A DNA stretch of 64,000 bases from Alistipes ihumii AP11. Lineage in GTDB: Bacteria; Bacteroidota; Bacteroidia; Bacteroidales; Rikenellaceae. The DNA lies in assembly GCF_025144665.1 (NCBI RefSeq), contig NZ_CP102294.1:2232001-2296000 (forward strand). The letters run 5' to 3'. Below are positions 27,805-35,774 of this stretch, piece after piece. The translations under genes and the position numbers were made by a program. Numbering within the stretch: the first letter of the stretch is position 1; each line of letters opens with the position of its first letter. The notes beneath the pieces are model-generated. The model searched no databases. It saw nothing but the letters and a program-made list of their open reading frames with translations, and was not told where the DNA came from.

Positions 27805-28641
27805 CTATCTTATTCCCCGTTTGGGTTTAGGAGGTTTCGGAAAGTGGTGCTGACGACTTTGTTTTTCCCCTGCATCAGCCGGAGCCAGACTTGTCTGCTT
27901 CCGTTCTGTCAGCGGATCATCCAGTTCCTTTTGCAGACGAGCGAGTTCATTGCTCAGATTACCTGCGACCTGTACGGTCGTGGCCATCGTGTGGCGGATG
28001 TCCCGGACGAGGGTCCGGTCGGATAACAGTCGCCCAACCCCAACGTAGAACATGGCCCTCTCGCCCACAGTCCCTCCTCCTTCCATTTCAAAACTACCGG
28101 TAGTACCGCAGTTGGCACGGAATCGGACATTATTCGTGCCGCGCCCCATACGATCCTCATACCAGATATCTATATCCTGACCAAAATAATACTTACGCTG
28201 TTGCGGAGTGGAACCTGCCGCATCGATAACACCGATGATCATATGTTCCTCGTTATAGCGACTCACACCCCAATGCGGGCCGAGAGTCTGTTGCAGACGA
28301 CCTTCGATGAACGAGATACTTTGCTGCATATGCTCCTTCCATGCCTGCTGCCTCTGTGCGATCGCCTCTTCCAGCCGCCATTTATGCGCAGCACCTTCGG
28401 ACGTGGCAAAGTAAGCATCGTTTCGCACCTTACGTTGCTTGTCGTCGACGATCCGGGTGTACTCCCGGTTGAGTGCATCGATCTGCTCCCGAAGCTCATA
28501 GCCTTTCGAGTCCCTGAGCTCTCGTTGAAAACGGTAATCGCTCTCGAGCTTATCCAAGGCGATCTGCTGCGTGCCTTTCTCCACGGCGATCATGTTGCGG
28601 AGACGGTATACTTCTTTCAATAAATCCTTTTTCGTCCACAT
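27805..28641 (-). CDS. Coiled-coil mobile-element protein of unknown function
   Basis: A 278-residue protein with a long charged coiled coil over the first 110 residues (MWTKKDLLKEVYRLRNMIAV and onward). A mixed globular part follows (GVIDAAGSTPQQRKYYFGQDIDIWYED), then a second short coil and a Lys/Pro-rich tail (PKPPKPKRG). It lies 10 bases after the methylase gene on the same strand and is probably the last gene of the module. I do not recognise the family. A truncated relative lies at 26299-26439. Confidence 0.7.
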   Translation of the reverse strand: MWTKKDLLKEVYRLRNMIAVEKGTQQIALDKLESDYRFQRELRDSKGYELREQIDALNREYTRIVDDKQRKVRNDAYFATSEGAAHKWRLEEAIAQRQQAWKEHMQQSISFIEGRLQQTLGPHWGVSRYNEEHMIIGVIDAAGSTPQQRKYYFGQDIDIWYEDRMGRGTNNVRFRANCGTTGSFEMEGGGTVGERAMFYVGVGRLLSDRTLVRDIRHTMATTVQVAGNLSNELARLQKELDDPLTERKQTSLAPADAGEKQSRQHHFPKPPKPKRGIR

Positions 28642-28651
28642 TGTTGTGATA

Positions 28652-29428
28652 TTAATAGTTGGTAATCATCCACTCCTCCTGCTTGCGCCGCTTTGTATTA
28701 GATGCAGTCACGGTACGCTGTACGGGACGAATCGTCCAGCCGAAGCGTCCGGCATACTCGCGGATCAGGTCATGGGGATACATCGTCAGCATGAATTTCC
28801 CCTTTATTCCGGAGAGCACCTCGAGCAGGCGGTTCAGGTTATCTTCGTTGAACATTCCCGTATAATGGCCCATATTGGAGCCCACATAGGGCGGATCCAC
28901 GAAATGAAAGGTCGTCGGGGTATCGAAGCGGGAGAGCACTTTCAGGGCGTCGTCCTGCTCGATGGTGCATTTTTCGAGTAATTCCTTGAGTTCGGGAAGA
29001 AAACGGTCTTTGGCTGCGAAGACTCTGGCACCGCTTTTTCCCGTAGTACGGGTATACGAAAAGGAAGACGAAAATACGCCTGAGAATCCCAGCCGGCTAA
29101 GCACTCATACGGCCCAAGCCCGCTTGACCGGACTGAAGTAGTCCGGATGCCGGTAGATGAACCAGGCCACGTCGTGTTGTTCGCGGCTGTGGGCCGTGCG
29201 CAGCACCTCGAGGCGCAGGGCGTCGAAGTCCGCCACGACGGTACGGTAAAAGTTGACCAGCTCGCCGTTCAGGTCGTTGATCACATTGACCCGCACGGGA
29301 CTCTTGGCGAAGAGCAGGGCAGCACCGCCGGCGAAAACCTCCGTATAGATATCATGTTCGGGAACGAGCGGCAAGATATCTTTGAGCATGGACTGCTTGC
29401 CGCCGTAATAACTGATGGGTGTTTTCAT
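28652..29428 (-). pseudogene. DNA adenine methylase (D12 class) split by an in-frame TGA
   Basis: The first 107 codons hold the N-terminal SAM-binding part of a Dam-like enzyme (MKTPISYYGGKQSMLKDILP, then EVFAGGAALLFAKSP). After RAWAV comes TGA at 29107-29105, and the same frame continues with LSRLGFSGVFSSSFSYTRTTG and the catalytic FVDPPYVGSN. In relatives the stop position is typically Trp (RAWAVW), so one TGG-to-TGA change explains it. Both halves keep all other motifs and neither has drifted. It is thus a very recent nonsense mutation, an assembly error, or a read-through site. Intact, it would methylate adenine in the element's DNA. Confidence 0.8.
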
Positions 29429-29538
29429 AATGCATCGTTATCAAATGGTTCGACATGATTTTGACCGCGTATCGTTTTCTTGTTCGTTTCTATCAAGACG
29501 GCGGTCATCGGAATACATGGGCCGGATCGTACTGCATA

Positions 29539-29892
29539 CTACTTGGACTTGGATTTAGAAGATGAGGGAATAATGGCCGCCTTGTTGATACGGCGGTAGA
29601 TATCGATCATGTCCAGCGCGGCTTTCAGCCGGACCAGATCGGCGGCCTCGTACAAACGCAGTCCGTTTTCCTCATAGCTGCGCAGCAACCCCTTGTGGCG
29701 ATGTTGTTCGACAACGGCAGCATCCATGCGCAATACATGGCACACCTCTTCGAGCGTCATGACCAGGTCGATGTTGCGTATTCGACAAATGTAGGTCAGT
29801 ACCTCGAGCATCAGCAAACTTTTACGATGGACCTTGACGAGCATCGCAAAACGGTTGCGCTCCAGCACGATTACTTTACTGTTCTTTTTCAT
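29539..29892 (-). CDS. Small MerR/excisionase-like DNA-binding protein
   Basis: A 117-residue protein from ATG 29892 (the frame is open further, but MKKNSKVIVLERNRFAMLVK is the natural start). The middle contains TLEEVCHVLRMDAAVVEQHRHKGLL followed by LRLYEAADLVRLKAAL, the layout of winged-helix excisionases and MerR-type HTH proteins common on Bacteroidales elements. It overlaps the upstream HTH gene by 17 bases. It ends in a Ser/Lys-rich tail. Confidence 0.65.
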   Translation of the reverse strand: MKKNSKVIVLERNRFAMLVKVHRKSLLMLEVLTYICRIRNIDLVMTLEEVCHVLRMDAAVVEQHRHKGLLRSYEENGLRLYEAADLVRLKAALDMIDIYRRINKAAIIPSSSKSKSK

Positions 29893-30208
29893 GGAAATGG
29901 TTTTTATTATTTCTATTGCGATTTCGTTCTTCTTTCCGATAATACTCGCTTTGCAGGAATCGGTGGACATCAGAAGCCATATAGTAAACCTTGCCGCTGA
30001 TACGAAATCCCCTCAGGTTGCGGCTGCGACGCCAGCGTAGCAGTGTGCGGTCGCAAACCTTCAGCAGCAGACGCATGTCGCGGTTGTCGAGCATCTGCTT
30101 GCCTCCGATGGTAGTGAGCGACTCGATCTTATGCTCCAACCGATCGAGACGATCGAGGAGCCTTTCGTGCAGCATCATGAATTCTTCTTTGCTCATTTCC
30201 ATATGCAT
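29876..30208 (-). CDS. HTH_17-type (excisionase family) DNA-binding protein
   Basis: A 110-residue protein. After an N-terminal helix comes LLLKVCDRTLLRWRRSRNLRG followed by FRISGKVYYMASDVHRFLQ, the helix-turn-helix plus wing of the small excisionase-like family that accompanies primase genes in Bacteroides mobile elements. It starts 8 bases after the primase gene ends, so the two are one transcript. The role may be control of excision or of transfer genes. Confidence 0.75.
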   Translation of the reverse strand: MHMEMSKEEFMMLHERLLDRLDRLEHKIESLTTIGGKQMLDNRDMRLLLKVCDRTLLRWRRSRNLRGFRISGKVYYMASDVHRFLQSEYYRKEERNRNRNNKNHFHEKEQ

Positions 30209-30216
30209 CCGGGGTT

Positions 30217-32262
30217 TTAACGGTTGGCAGGTCCCGGGATCAGTTCCATCGATCCCGGTTTGCAGACCACGATTTTTTTCTCTTTCATAAAGCGGATATA
30301 ACTTTTGGCCGTAGACTCGGCCACGTCGAGCATCCGGCAGATCGCCTCACGCAACTCTACGGCAGAGTATTCGCTCCGCTGACGGAAGAGTTCTCCGGCC
30401 AGTGCCCTCAGTTCCTCCTGTTTACGGTTCTGCTGAGCTTCAGGACTGCGCTGGCCACGGCTTACGTGCATCGCCCGTTGCTTATCCCAGCCGAATTCGA
30501 GCAGCGGAACATCCAGCGGACTGCCATCGCGCACCTTGAGCGTTTTCAGGCAGCACAGGTCGCGTTTCTCGTCCCGTTCGATGGAAAGAATGGCGGCGGC
30601 CTTACGGCCGATCTCCGAACCGAGGTATCCGCGGATTTTCATACCGCTGGGGACAAGGTGCAGCACAACCACAATACAAGTGTTATAAATACCGGCCAAA
30701 CGGTAGAGTTCTTCGACCAGCTCGACGCTCTCGCTCTCGTCGTTGACCGAGCGGATCAGGTCGGCAATGCCGTCGATCACCACCAAGTGGATACCGCCGT
30801 ATCGATAATAGTACCGGTCCATGCTCCGCACGATGGCCTGCAGACGATCGCGCCGCGAAATGCAGCTCAGGCAATAGCCTTTGAACGATTCCGGAGGCAT
30901 GGTGATGCCTGAACGGCGCAGGATCACCGATATGTTTTTGTAGAGCTGAGGTAGCGACTGTTCCGTATCGTAGAGCAACACGGCATGGCCGGCCTCGTTA
31001 CCGGCCACCGTCGCCCCCAACGTATCGGAGTCTGCGTTCCCGGCCAAGGCTCCGGCGATAAGTGCTCCGGCATAGTGGCTTTTCCCACTGCCCTCGCCGC
31101 CCGTGATGCAGAGCAGGTTACCCTGCGTACCGAAAGGGACGCCGCTAATGGAGACGATGGTACGCGGCACCTCCGGCGGATGTACGGGATCCACTTCGCA
31201 GGGCTTGAGCATGGCGAAGGTCTCCTCGTAAATACGGTCCAGAAAACGGACGAACAGTTCGCGGAACTCCTCCCCGCTATGGCCCAAACGGAAATAGTCG
31301 GAGATGTCTTTCTCTCCCTTGACCCCCGACAGGGGCAGCGCGAGACGCTTGACTCCGTAACGGCGCAGCTCCTGCTCATGACGGCAGGCACTTTCTATTC
31401 CTACGGAGTCCATATCATAAAGTAGGACGATGTGCTTGAAGCGGTGCGAGAGCGAACGGATCAGGGCTGACGGTACGGTGCAGGTTTCGCTGCCGAAGCA
31501 TACGGCATAGAACCCGTGGGCAGCCAGCGAAAGCACATCCTTTTCGCCTCCGGTCAAAAAGAGCGTATCGCCACGCACTGGCAGTTGCTCTAACCCGAAG
31601 CAGTAGTTCTCACCCGGATCGCCGCCATAGAGAAAGCGCATTTTATCGGCCATAGGACGGTAGAGCTTGATGTACTTCGGAAAGACATATCCGAACAGAG
31701 GCATCTGCTCGAAAGAACGCAGTGTAAAAGGCTCACCGTCCTTATTCCGGCTGCTGTACTCTCCGACAGATACTACATGGTAGCGGTCGAGCGTGCTGCG
31801 CCCGATGCCGTATTGCATCCAATAGGCTGTCTCTTGTTCGGAAAAGGCTTTATCCGCATAGCGGTACGGGCGGCTCACACGCTCCGGTGGTACGGGTGTA
31901 ACCTTACGGGCTATGACTTCATTGGATACAGCGGCCGAGGGCCTCTGGCCGCTTTCCAGCCCCAGATGCAGGTCTGAGTCGATGATCCGCAGGATCTTGA
32001 TGAAATCCTCCGGCCGGGCACAGTCCAGCGAGAAGAGACGCCCCACGAAGGCGAAGCAATCGCCGCTATAGTCATCGTTTCCAAAGTCCTTGAGCCGGTA
32101 CTGACGGCTGCGTCGGTCCAGATATACGTTGCACGAGGGCTTGGTATCCTTATAGAGCGGATTGAGAAAGTTGCGACCTACACGCCACGCCCCCGGGATA
32201 TAATGCCGGAAGACGTCCAAACCGTTATTTGTTCGGCTTAGCAGCGCGTCTTTGCTCAGCAT
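30217..32262 (-). CDS. Mobile-element primase/helicase (Toprim plus RepA-like ATPase)
   Basis: A 681-residue protein. The N-terminal part (PSCNVYLDRRSRQYRLKDFG, then GDCFAFVGRLF) resembles the CHC2/DUF-type primase zinc region without obvious Cys ligands. A Toprim-like core follows (LFLTGGEKDVLSLAAHG, then HIVLLYDMDSVG). Then comes a RecA/RepA-like ATPase with Walker A GGEGSGKSHY and Walker B LVVIDGIADLI, and a C-terminal helix-turn-helix (LREAICRMLDVAESTAKSYI). It would start element DNA replication after excision or transfer. It overlaps the upstream HTH gene by 38 bases. Confidence 0.82.
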   Translation of the reverse strand: MLSKDALLSRTNNGLDVFRHYIPGAWRVGRNFLNPLYKDTKPSCNVYLDRRSRQYRLKDFGNDDYSGDCFAFVGRLFSLDCARPEDFIKILRIIDSDLHLGLESGQRPSAAVSNEVIARKVTPVPPERVSRPYRYADKAFSEQETAYWMQYGIGRSTLDRYHVVSVGEYSSRNKDGEPFTLRSFEQMPLFGYVFPKYIKLYRPMADKMRFLYGGDPGENYCFGLEQLPVRGDTLFLTGGEKDVLSLAAHGFYAVCFGSETCTVPSALIRSLSHRFKHIVLLYDMDSVGIESACRHEQELRRYGVKRLALPLSGVKGEKDISDYFRLGHSGEEFRELFVRFLDRIYEETFAMLKPCEVDPVHPPEVPRTIVSISGVPFGTQGNLLCITGGEGSGKSHYAGALIAGALAGNADSDTLGATVAGNEAGHAVLLYDTEQSLPQLYKNISVILRRSGITMPPESFKGYCLSCISRRDRLQAIVRSMDRYYYRYGGIHLVVIDGIADLIRSVNDESESVELVEELYRLAGIYNTCIVVVLHLVPSGMKIRGYLGSEIGRKAAAILSIERDEKRDLCCLKTLKVRDGSPLDVPLLEFGWDKQRAMHVSRGQRSPEAQQNRKQEELRALAGELFRQRSEYSAVELREAICRMLDVAESTAKSYIRFMKEKKIVVCKPGSMELIPGPANR

Positions 32263-32590
32263 AGAGTCGTTGGTTTTCGAGCAGATCCCGCAGGTATTCC
32301 TCGTTGCTGCGGATCAGGTGGTTTCGCAACATTCGCTTGATCTCCTTCACCTGATAGTAGACCTGGCGGTCCAAGCGCGAATAGGTGATTTTCTTAGCGG
32401 CGCGAAGTCGCTGGAGCGTACGCTCGCTGATCTTGAGGAACGTACAGGCATCGTAGTTGTCGATCCACATCTCATCGTCTGCCGACGGGTCGTGCTGCCG
32501 TTTTTGCTGCTCCTCGATAAACTCCATGATCTTATTCAGGTCGCTTTGCAGCTTACGAAATGCCGCCGAGTCGAAAGTGATAACTTCCAT
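32225..32590 (-). CDS. Helix-turn-helix DNA-binding protein upstream of the primase
   Basis: A 121-residue protein with an N-terminal helical region and a C-terminal HTH: NYDACTFLKISERTLQRLRAAKK, then ITYSRLDRQVYYQVKEIKRML. This is the same small family as the protein at 29876. It is the first gene of the tight minus-strand run and overlaps the primase start by 38 bases, so translation is probably coupled. Confidence 0.75.
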   Translation of the reverse strand: MEVITFDSAAFRKLQSDLNKIMEFIEEQQKRQHDPSADDEMWIDNYDACTFLKISERTLQRLRAAKKITYSRLDRQVYYQVKEIKRMLRNHLIRSNEEYLRDLLENQRLYAEQRRAAKPNK

Positions 32591-32935
32591 AACCTTCGCT
32601 ATTTGAAATTACTTACAGCAAAGGTTTGGGTTAGATCAAGGCGATATACAGAATACGGTATGGATTTCTGTCGAATATTTTTACAACAGACTGGTTCTAA
32701 AAAATATAGAATGCAAAAGAATGTCCATCTCTTTACGTATATGAAAGCGATTCATACGCAAGAATGCATATTAACACATTAACTGTCTGAACAATGCACT
32801 CAAAATACAGTAATATGCAAACAAATCAGGGAACAGGTGTAAAAGCTGACCTGTTCCCTGATTTTCGAATTTTAGCGGCTCGATAGATTTTTTAAGTCGG
32901 TCGTATACCCATAACTGGTGTATATGTCGATCCGA
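32591..32935. other. Intergenic region with the promoter side of the mobile module
   Basis: It separates the HTH gene from the RteC-like gene. It holds one terminator hairpin (listed separately) and otherwise AT-rich sequence that should contain the promoter of the minus-strand HTH-primase run. No gene seen. Confidence 0.45.
32823..32864 (-). terminator. Terminator of the RteC-like gene
   Basis: The arms AAATCAGGGAACAGGT and ACCTGTTCCCTGATTT form a perfect 16-base stem with a 10-base loop. It lies about 70 bases beyond the stop of the RteC-like gene on the minus strand and ends with a short T run on either strand. Confidence 0.8.
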
Positions 32936-33512
32936 TTACCGTTTTATTTTTGTCCGTTTCATTTTTCTCAGGAGTGCATCGGTCATACTGTCGAGATAAG
33001 GTGTGGGGTCGTTACGCAGCCTCATCTCCCCGAGTGTGCGGCTCAAGTTGGAACCCAAGTCGATATTGAATACCTGTTGGATGTAGGCCGCCAATTTTGT
33101 CATGGGGATATTCCCGAAGGAACCTTTGGCTTGCCATGCGAAGATAATTTCGCACAAGCCGGTCTTGCTGTCCTGCCATGTCAGCCTTTCCATGTGAGGC
33201 TGCGGTCGACAGGCCGTCTGTTCTTCGCAGCGGATCATCTCAATGGCTTTGTGGCATACTACGGCCACATTTTTTTTCAGCCGCCCCACCACCGGTGGTA
33301 TGCAGGATTTGCTTCTGTAAAGCTGTAAACTCCAAGCGGGTGTAACAAAGTACACGCATCAGGTGCGGAAATGAGGTTTCGGTATCGCAGAGCGAAGCGA
33401 GTGCCGAAACGAAATCATCGTAAGCGGCATCGAGGGCGATGTCTGTAAGAACATGGTTCCGTGTAGACTTTTCGAGCAGGTCGAACAGGGGCAATGAGGT
33501 TAGTGTTTTCAT
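32936..33512 (-). pseudogene. RteC-like regulatory gene with a frameshift in an A8 run
   Basis: Two overlapping frames make one protein. The first (from 33512) reads MKTLTSLPLFDLLEKSTRNH and on to LEFTALQKQILHTTGGGAAE. The second supplies KNVAVVCHKAIEMIRCEEQT and on to the end at 32936. They join at eight A residues on the minus strand (plus-strand T8 at 33270-33277); seven would restore one frame. The C-terminal part (WQDSKTGLCEIIFAWQAKGS, then FNIDLGSNLSRTLGEMRLR) matches the RteC pattern of regulators that control excision and transfer of Bacteroides elements. It is a genuine mutation, a sequencing error, or slippage. Confidence 0.6.
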
Positions 33513-33544
33513 GATAATTGAGTTTTAGTGTTTGTTTTAGTTAT

Positions 33545-33588
33545 GACAGGGGGCATATAGGTATATATATACCTATATGCCCCCTGTC
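33545..33588. repeat. Perfect 44-bp palindrome
   Basis: Two 22-base arms meet with no loop. The left arm begins GACAGGGGGCATATAGG and the right arm ends CCTATATGCCCCCTGTC, with an alternating TATATATA centre. It lies 33 bases upstream of the RteC-like gene and 290 bases from the tRNA fragment. It could be an operator for a dimeric regulator, a recombinase or nicking site, or a transcript end. There is no T run outside the stem. Confidence 0.95.
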
Positions 33589-33879
33589 TCAAATCTAAAA
33601 TAACCAAAGCGGTAACGAATACTCTGATCAAAATCAATCTTAATCCAATCAATAAAATGTTCTTCTGTCTGCTTAAATAAGACACGAACCACCAAACAAC
33701 AGCCAATCGAAGACTTTTGTATACAAAAAAATAAGAATAATTTGTGTAAATAAAAAAGAATATTTATATTCGCACTGTAATAAAGGTTCTTTGAGACAGG
33801 TTCGGACAAAAAATGAACGCTTAGTTTCCAAATCGTTACCTGTCAAAAAAGATAAAATAGAAAGTATTTGACTCTCAGA

Positions 33880-33919
33880 TATATAGCGGAGTCGGGTTCG
33901 AATCCCGTCCTCTCCGCCA
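33880..33919 (+). other. 3' fragment of a tRNA-Ser gene (attachment-site remnant)
   Basis: The stretch contains a T arm (CGGGTTCGAATCCCG at 33893-33907) followed by CCTCTCCGCCA, the 3' acceptor strand, discriminator and CCA of a serine tRNA. The matching 5' strand (GGAGAGG) and the D and anticodon arms are absent upstream. This is what remains downstream when an element inserts in the 3' end of a tRNA gene. Confidence 0.75.
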
Positions 33920-33943
33920 AGAAATTGAATGGAATTCAGGAAT

Positions 33944-33977
33944 GCCCGCATAATCGTCGATTATGCGGGCGTTTTTT
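33944..33977 (+). terminator. Terminator that once served the tRNA-Ser gene
   Basis: The stem GCCCGCATAAT / ATTATGCGGGC with a short loop is followed by GTTTTTTC. It lies 24 bases after the tRNA CCA end, which supports the right side being the original chromosome. Confidence 0.85.
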
Positions 33978-34331
33978 CTTTGGGCGGTTGCAAGAGCATG
34001 AACATACATGCAATTAGCAGTGAAAAATTGGTGTCGTATGCCATGAACTGGACGGTGACTTGGACTGGCGAAGCGGGTGCGCATGCAAGGAATCCGACGG
34101 TTAGGGATGATGCGGGAACGAATCGAGTGAATCCGATGCGAAAAACCATTGCGTTTCTGCCGCTCGACGGGGGGCTGATATAAGAGAGAATTGCGAGTGG
34201 CCTTCCATCATCCGTCCGCAATATCCGGGGCGTGCGAAACCGTATGATCGGACCGGACGGGAATACGCTCGTTCCGTTTGGTTATATGTTTTTTCACTGT
34301 CTTTTCGGGGCGCGAATGTACGGCCCGGACG

Positions 34332-34373
34332 CCGTCGGGGGGGGCCGACGGACAGAAAGGAACGCTTCTGTCC
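34332..34373 (-). terminator. Possible terminator of the efflux operon
   Basis: Two small hairpins follow the stop of the outer-membrane factor gene on the minus strand: one with 8-base arms (GGACAGAA / TTCTGTCC, 34350-34373) and one with 7-base arms (CCGTCGG / CCGACGG, 34332-34351). There is no clear T run, so their role is uncertain. Confidence 0.4.
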
Positions 34374-34382
34374 CGTGACGGA

Positions 34383-35774
34383 TCATTCCGCTCCGGTCTG
34401 CCAACCGCCGCCCAACGCTTTGTAGAGCCCTACCAGAGCAAGGTGCTCGTCTCGCACGGCGTTGCTCAGTCCGATCTGGGCGTCGAAATAGCGCCGTTGG
34501 GCATCCAGTACGTCGATATAGTTGATACTGCCGGCACGGTATTGCAGGTGGGCCAGCCGAACATACTCGCGGGCTGCGTCGCACAAAGCGCCTTTCAGGG
34601 CGGCCGCTTCGCGGACATGTCGGTAGGTGGCAACCGCGTCGGCCGCCTCGCGGAAGACCTCGAGCACTTTCTGTTCGTACTCCAGACGCGCCTCGTCGTA
34701 AGCTGCCATGGCGGCGCGGTATTTCGCCTGCTTGCGGCCGAATCCGAAAACGGGGGCGGCGAGATTGCCCGCCACATACGAGAAAGGCGAACGGAGAAAG
34801 TTCTCCAAAGCATCATTCTCCCATCCTCCCGTCAACGAAATGGTAAGCAGGGGGAAACGGTCGGCATAGGCTATGCCGACAGCGGCCATGGCTGCCCGTA
34901 GCCGCTGCTCCGACTCCTGTACGTCCGGCCTTCGCTGCAACAGCGCCGAGGGAAGCCCGGCCGGCAGACTGTCGGGCATAAGGGCCTGCGTATTCATCCG
35001 GCTGCGCACGATCTCCCAGCCCGGATATTCGCCCATAAGCAGCGAAATGCCGTTCTCGGCGAGTTTGATGCGATTCTCCAGTTCGGGAATGAGCGCTGCG
35101 GTCGTAGCGTATTCCACCTGTGCCTGCTGGTAGACCATTTCGGAAGTCAGCCCTCCCTCGAAGCGCAACCGGGCCTGTTCCACGCCTTCGCTGCGTGTGG
35201 CCAATGTACGTCGCACGACGGCCAGTTCGTTATCCATGGCGATCAGCTGGAAATAGGCCGTGGCTACTTCGGCCACCAAGGACATGCGCATCGCTCGTTG
35301 GGCTCCGACCGAAGCCAGATATTCCGCATTCCCCTGCCGCCGCGCCCAGCGCAATTTTCCCCACAGGTCGAGTTCCCACTCCGCCGTCAGTTTGGCGCCC
35401 AGCTCCGGGTCGCGGACAGGCGATTCGCCCGAGTAGTCGTTCGTTTCGTACTTTGCGTAGACCGGAGCGCTGAACACGGGCAGTTGTTCGGCTTTGCTCA
35501 CCCTGTAAAGTTGCCGCATTCGCTCCACGTTGGCCGCCGCTCCGAGCAGGTCCTTATTGTGAGAAAGCGTCCGCTCGATGATCCTGCACAATAGCGTATC
35601 GCCGTAAAACTGCCACCATTTCGTATCGGCGACCGAGAGCGTATCCGGTCCGACATCCGCCATCCGTTCCGGAAGATTCAGCTCCGGGGCTTTGCACTGG
35701 CGCACGGCGGAACACGAGGACAGCCATGCGACGGCACCGAGAAGGCAGAAAAATGCAAGCGGGTTCCGTTTCAT
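34383..35774 (-). CDS. RND efflux outer-membrane lipoprotein, TolC/NodT family
   Basis: From ATG 35774, 463 residues with a lipobox (LSSC, Cys21). The body has two helical repeats with the OEP signatures NKDLLGAAANVERMRQLYRV in the first half and LPSALLQRRPDVQESEQRLR with PLLTISLTGG in the second. It should form the outer-membrane channel of the pump encoded upstream. ATG 35774 overlaps the stop of the permease gene (ATGA), which selects this start over the ATG at 35807. It is the third gene of the operon. Confidence 0.88.
   Translation of the reverse strand: MKRNPLAFFCLLGAVAWLSSCSAVRQCKAPELNLPERMADVGPDTLSVADTKWWQFYGDTLLCRIIERTLSHNKDLLGAAANVERMRQLYRVSKAEQLPVFSAPVYAKYETNDYSGESPVRDPELGAKLTAEWELDLWGKLRWARRQGNAEYLASVGAQRAMRMSLVAEVATAYFQLIAMDNELAVVRRTLATRSEGVEQARLRFEGGLTSEMVYQQAQVEYATTAALIPELENRIKLAENGISLLMGEYPGWEIVRSRMNTQALMPDSLPAGLPSALLQRRPDVQESEQRLRAAMAAVGIAYADRFPLLTISLTGGWENDALENFLRSPFSYVAGNLAAPVFGFGRKQAKYRAAMAAYDEARLEYEQKVLEVFREAADAVATYRHVREAAALKGALCDAAREYVRLAHLQYRAGSINYIDVLDAQRRYFDAQIGLSNAVRDEHLALVGLYKALGGGWQTGAE

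Larger units (their letters stand above)
27805..33919 (-). mobile_element. Mobile-element module, probably the right end of an element integrated in a tRNA-Ser gene
   Basis: A minus-strand run of genes typical of Bacteroidales integrative elements: RteC-like regulator, HTH proteins, primase/helicase, DNA adenine methylase and coiled-coil protein. It ends at a bare tRNA-Ser 3' end. No integrase or relaxase is visible and the left boundary is not identified, so the element may be decayed or may extend further left. Boundaries are my estimate. Confidence 0.6.
33513..34382. other. Element end and chromosomal junction without genes
   Basis: About 870 bases. They hold a 44-bp palindrome, AT-rich element DNA, a tRNA-Ser 3' fragment, its terminator, and then GC-rich chromosomal spacer up to the efflux operon. 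The short frames here are artefacts, including one antisense to the tRNA piece. Confidence 0.6.

Noticed and set aside
23115..33919. Integrase or relaxase for the mobile module
   Set aside because: No frame shows the R-H-R-Y pattern of tyrosine recombinases or relaxase motifs, so I did not assign one.
33673..33951. 92-codon minus-strand ORF at the tRNA fragment
   Set aside because: The phrase GGEDGIRTR is the usual false translation across a serine tRNA 3' end, not a protein.
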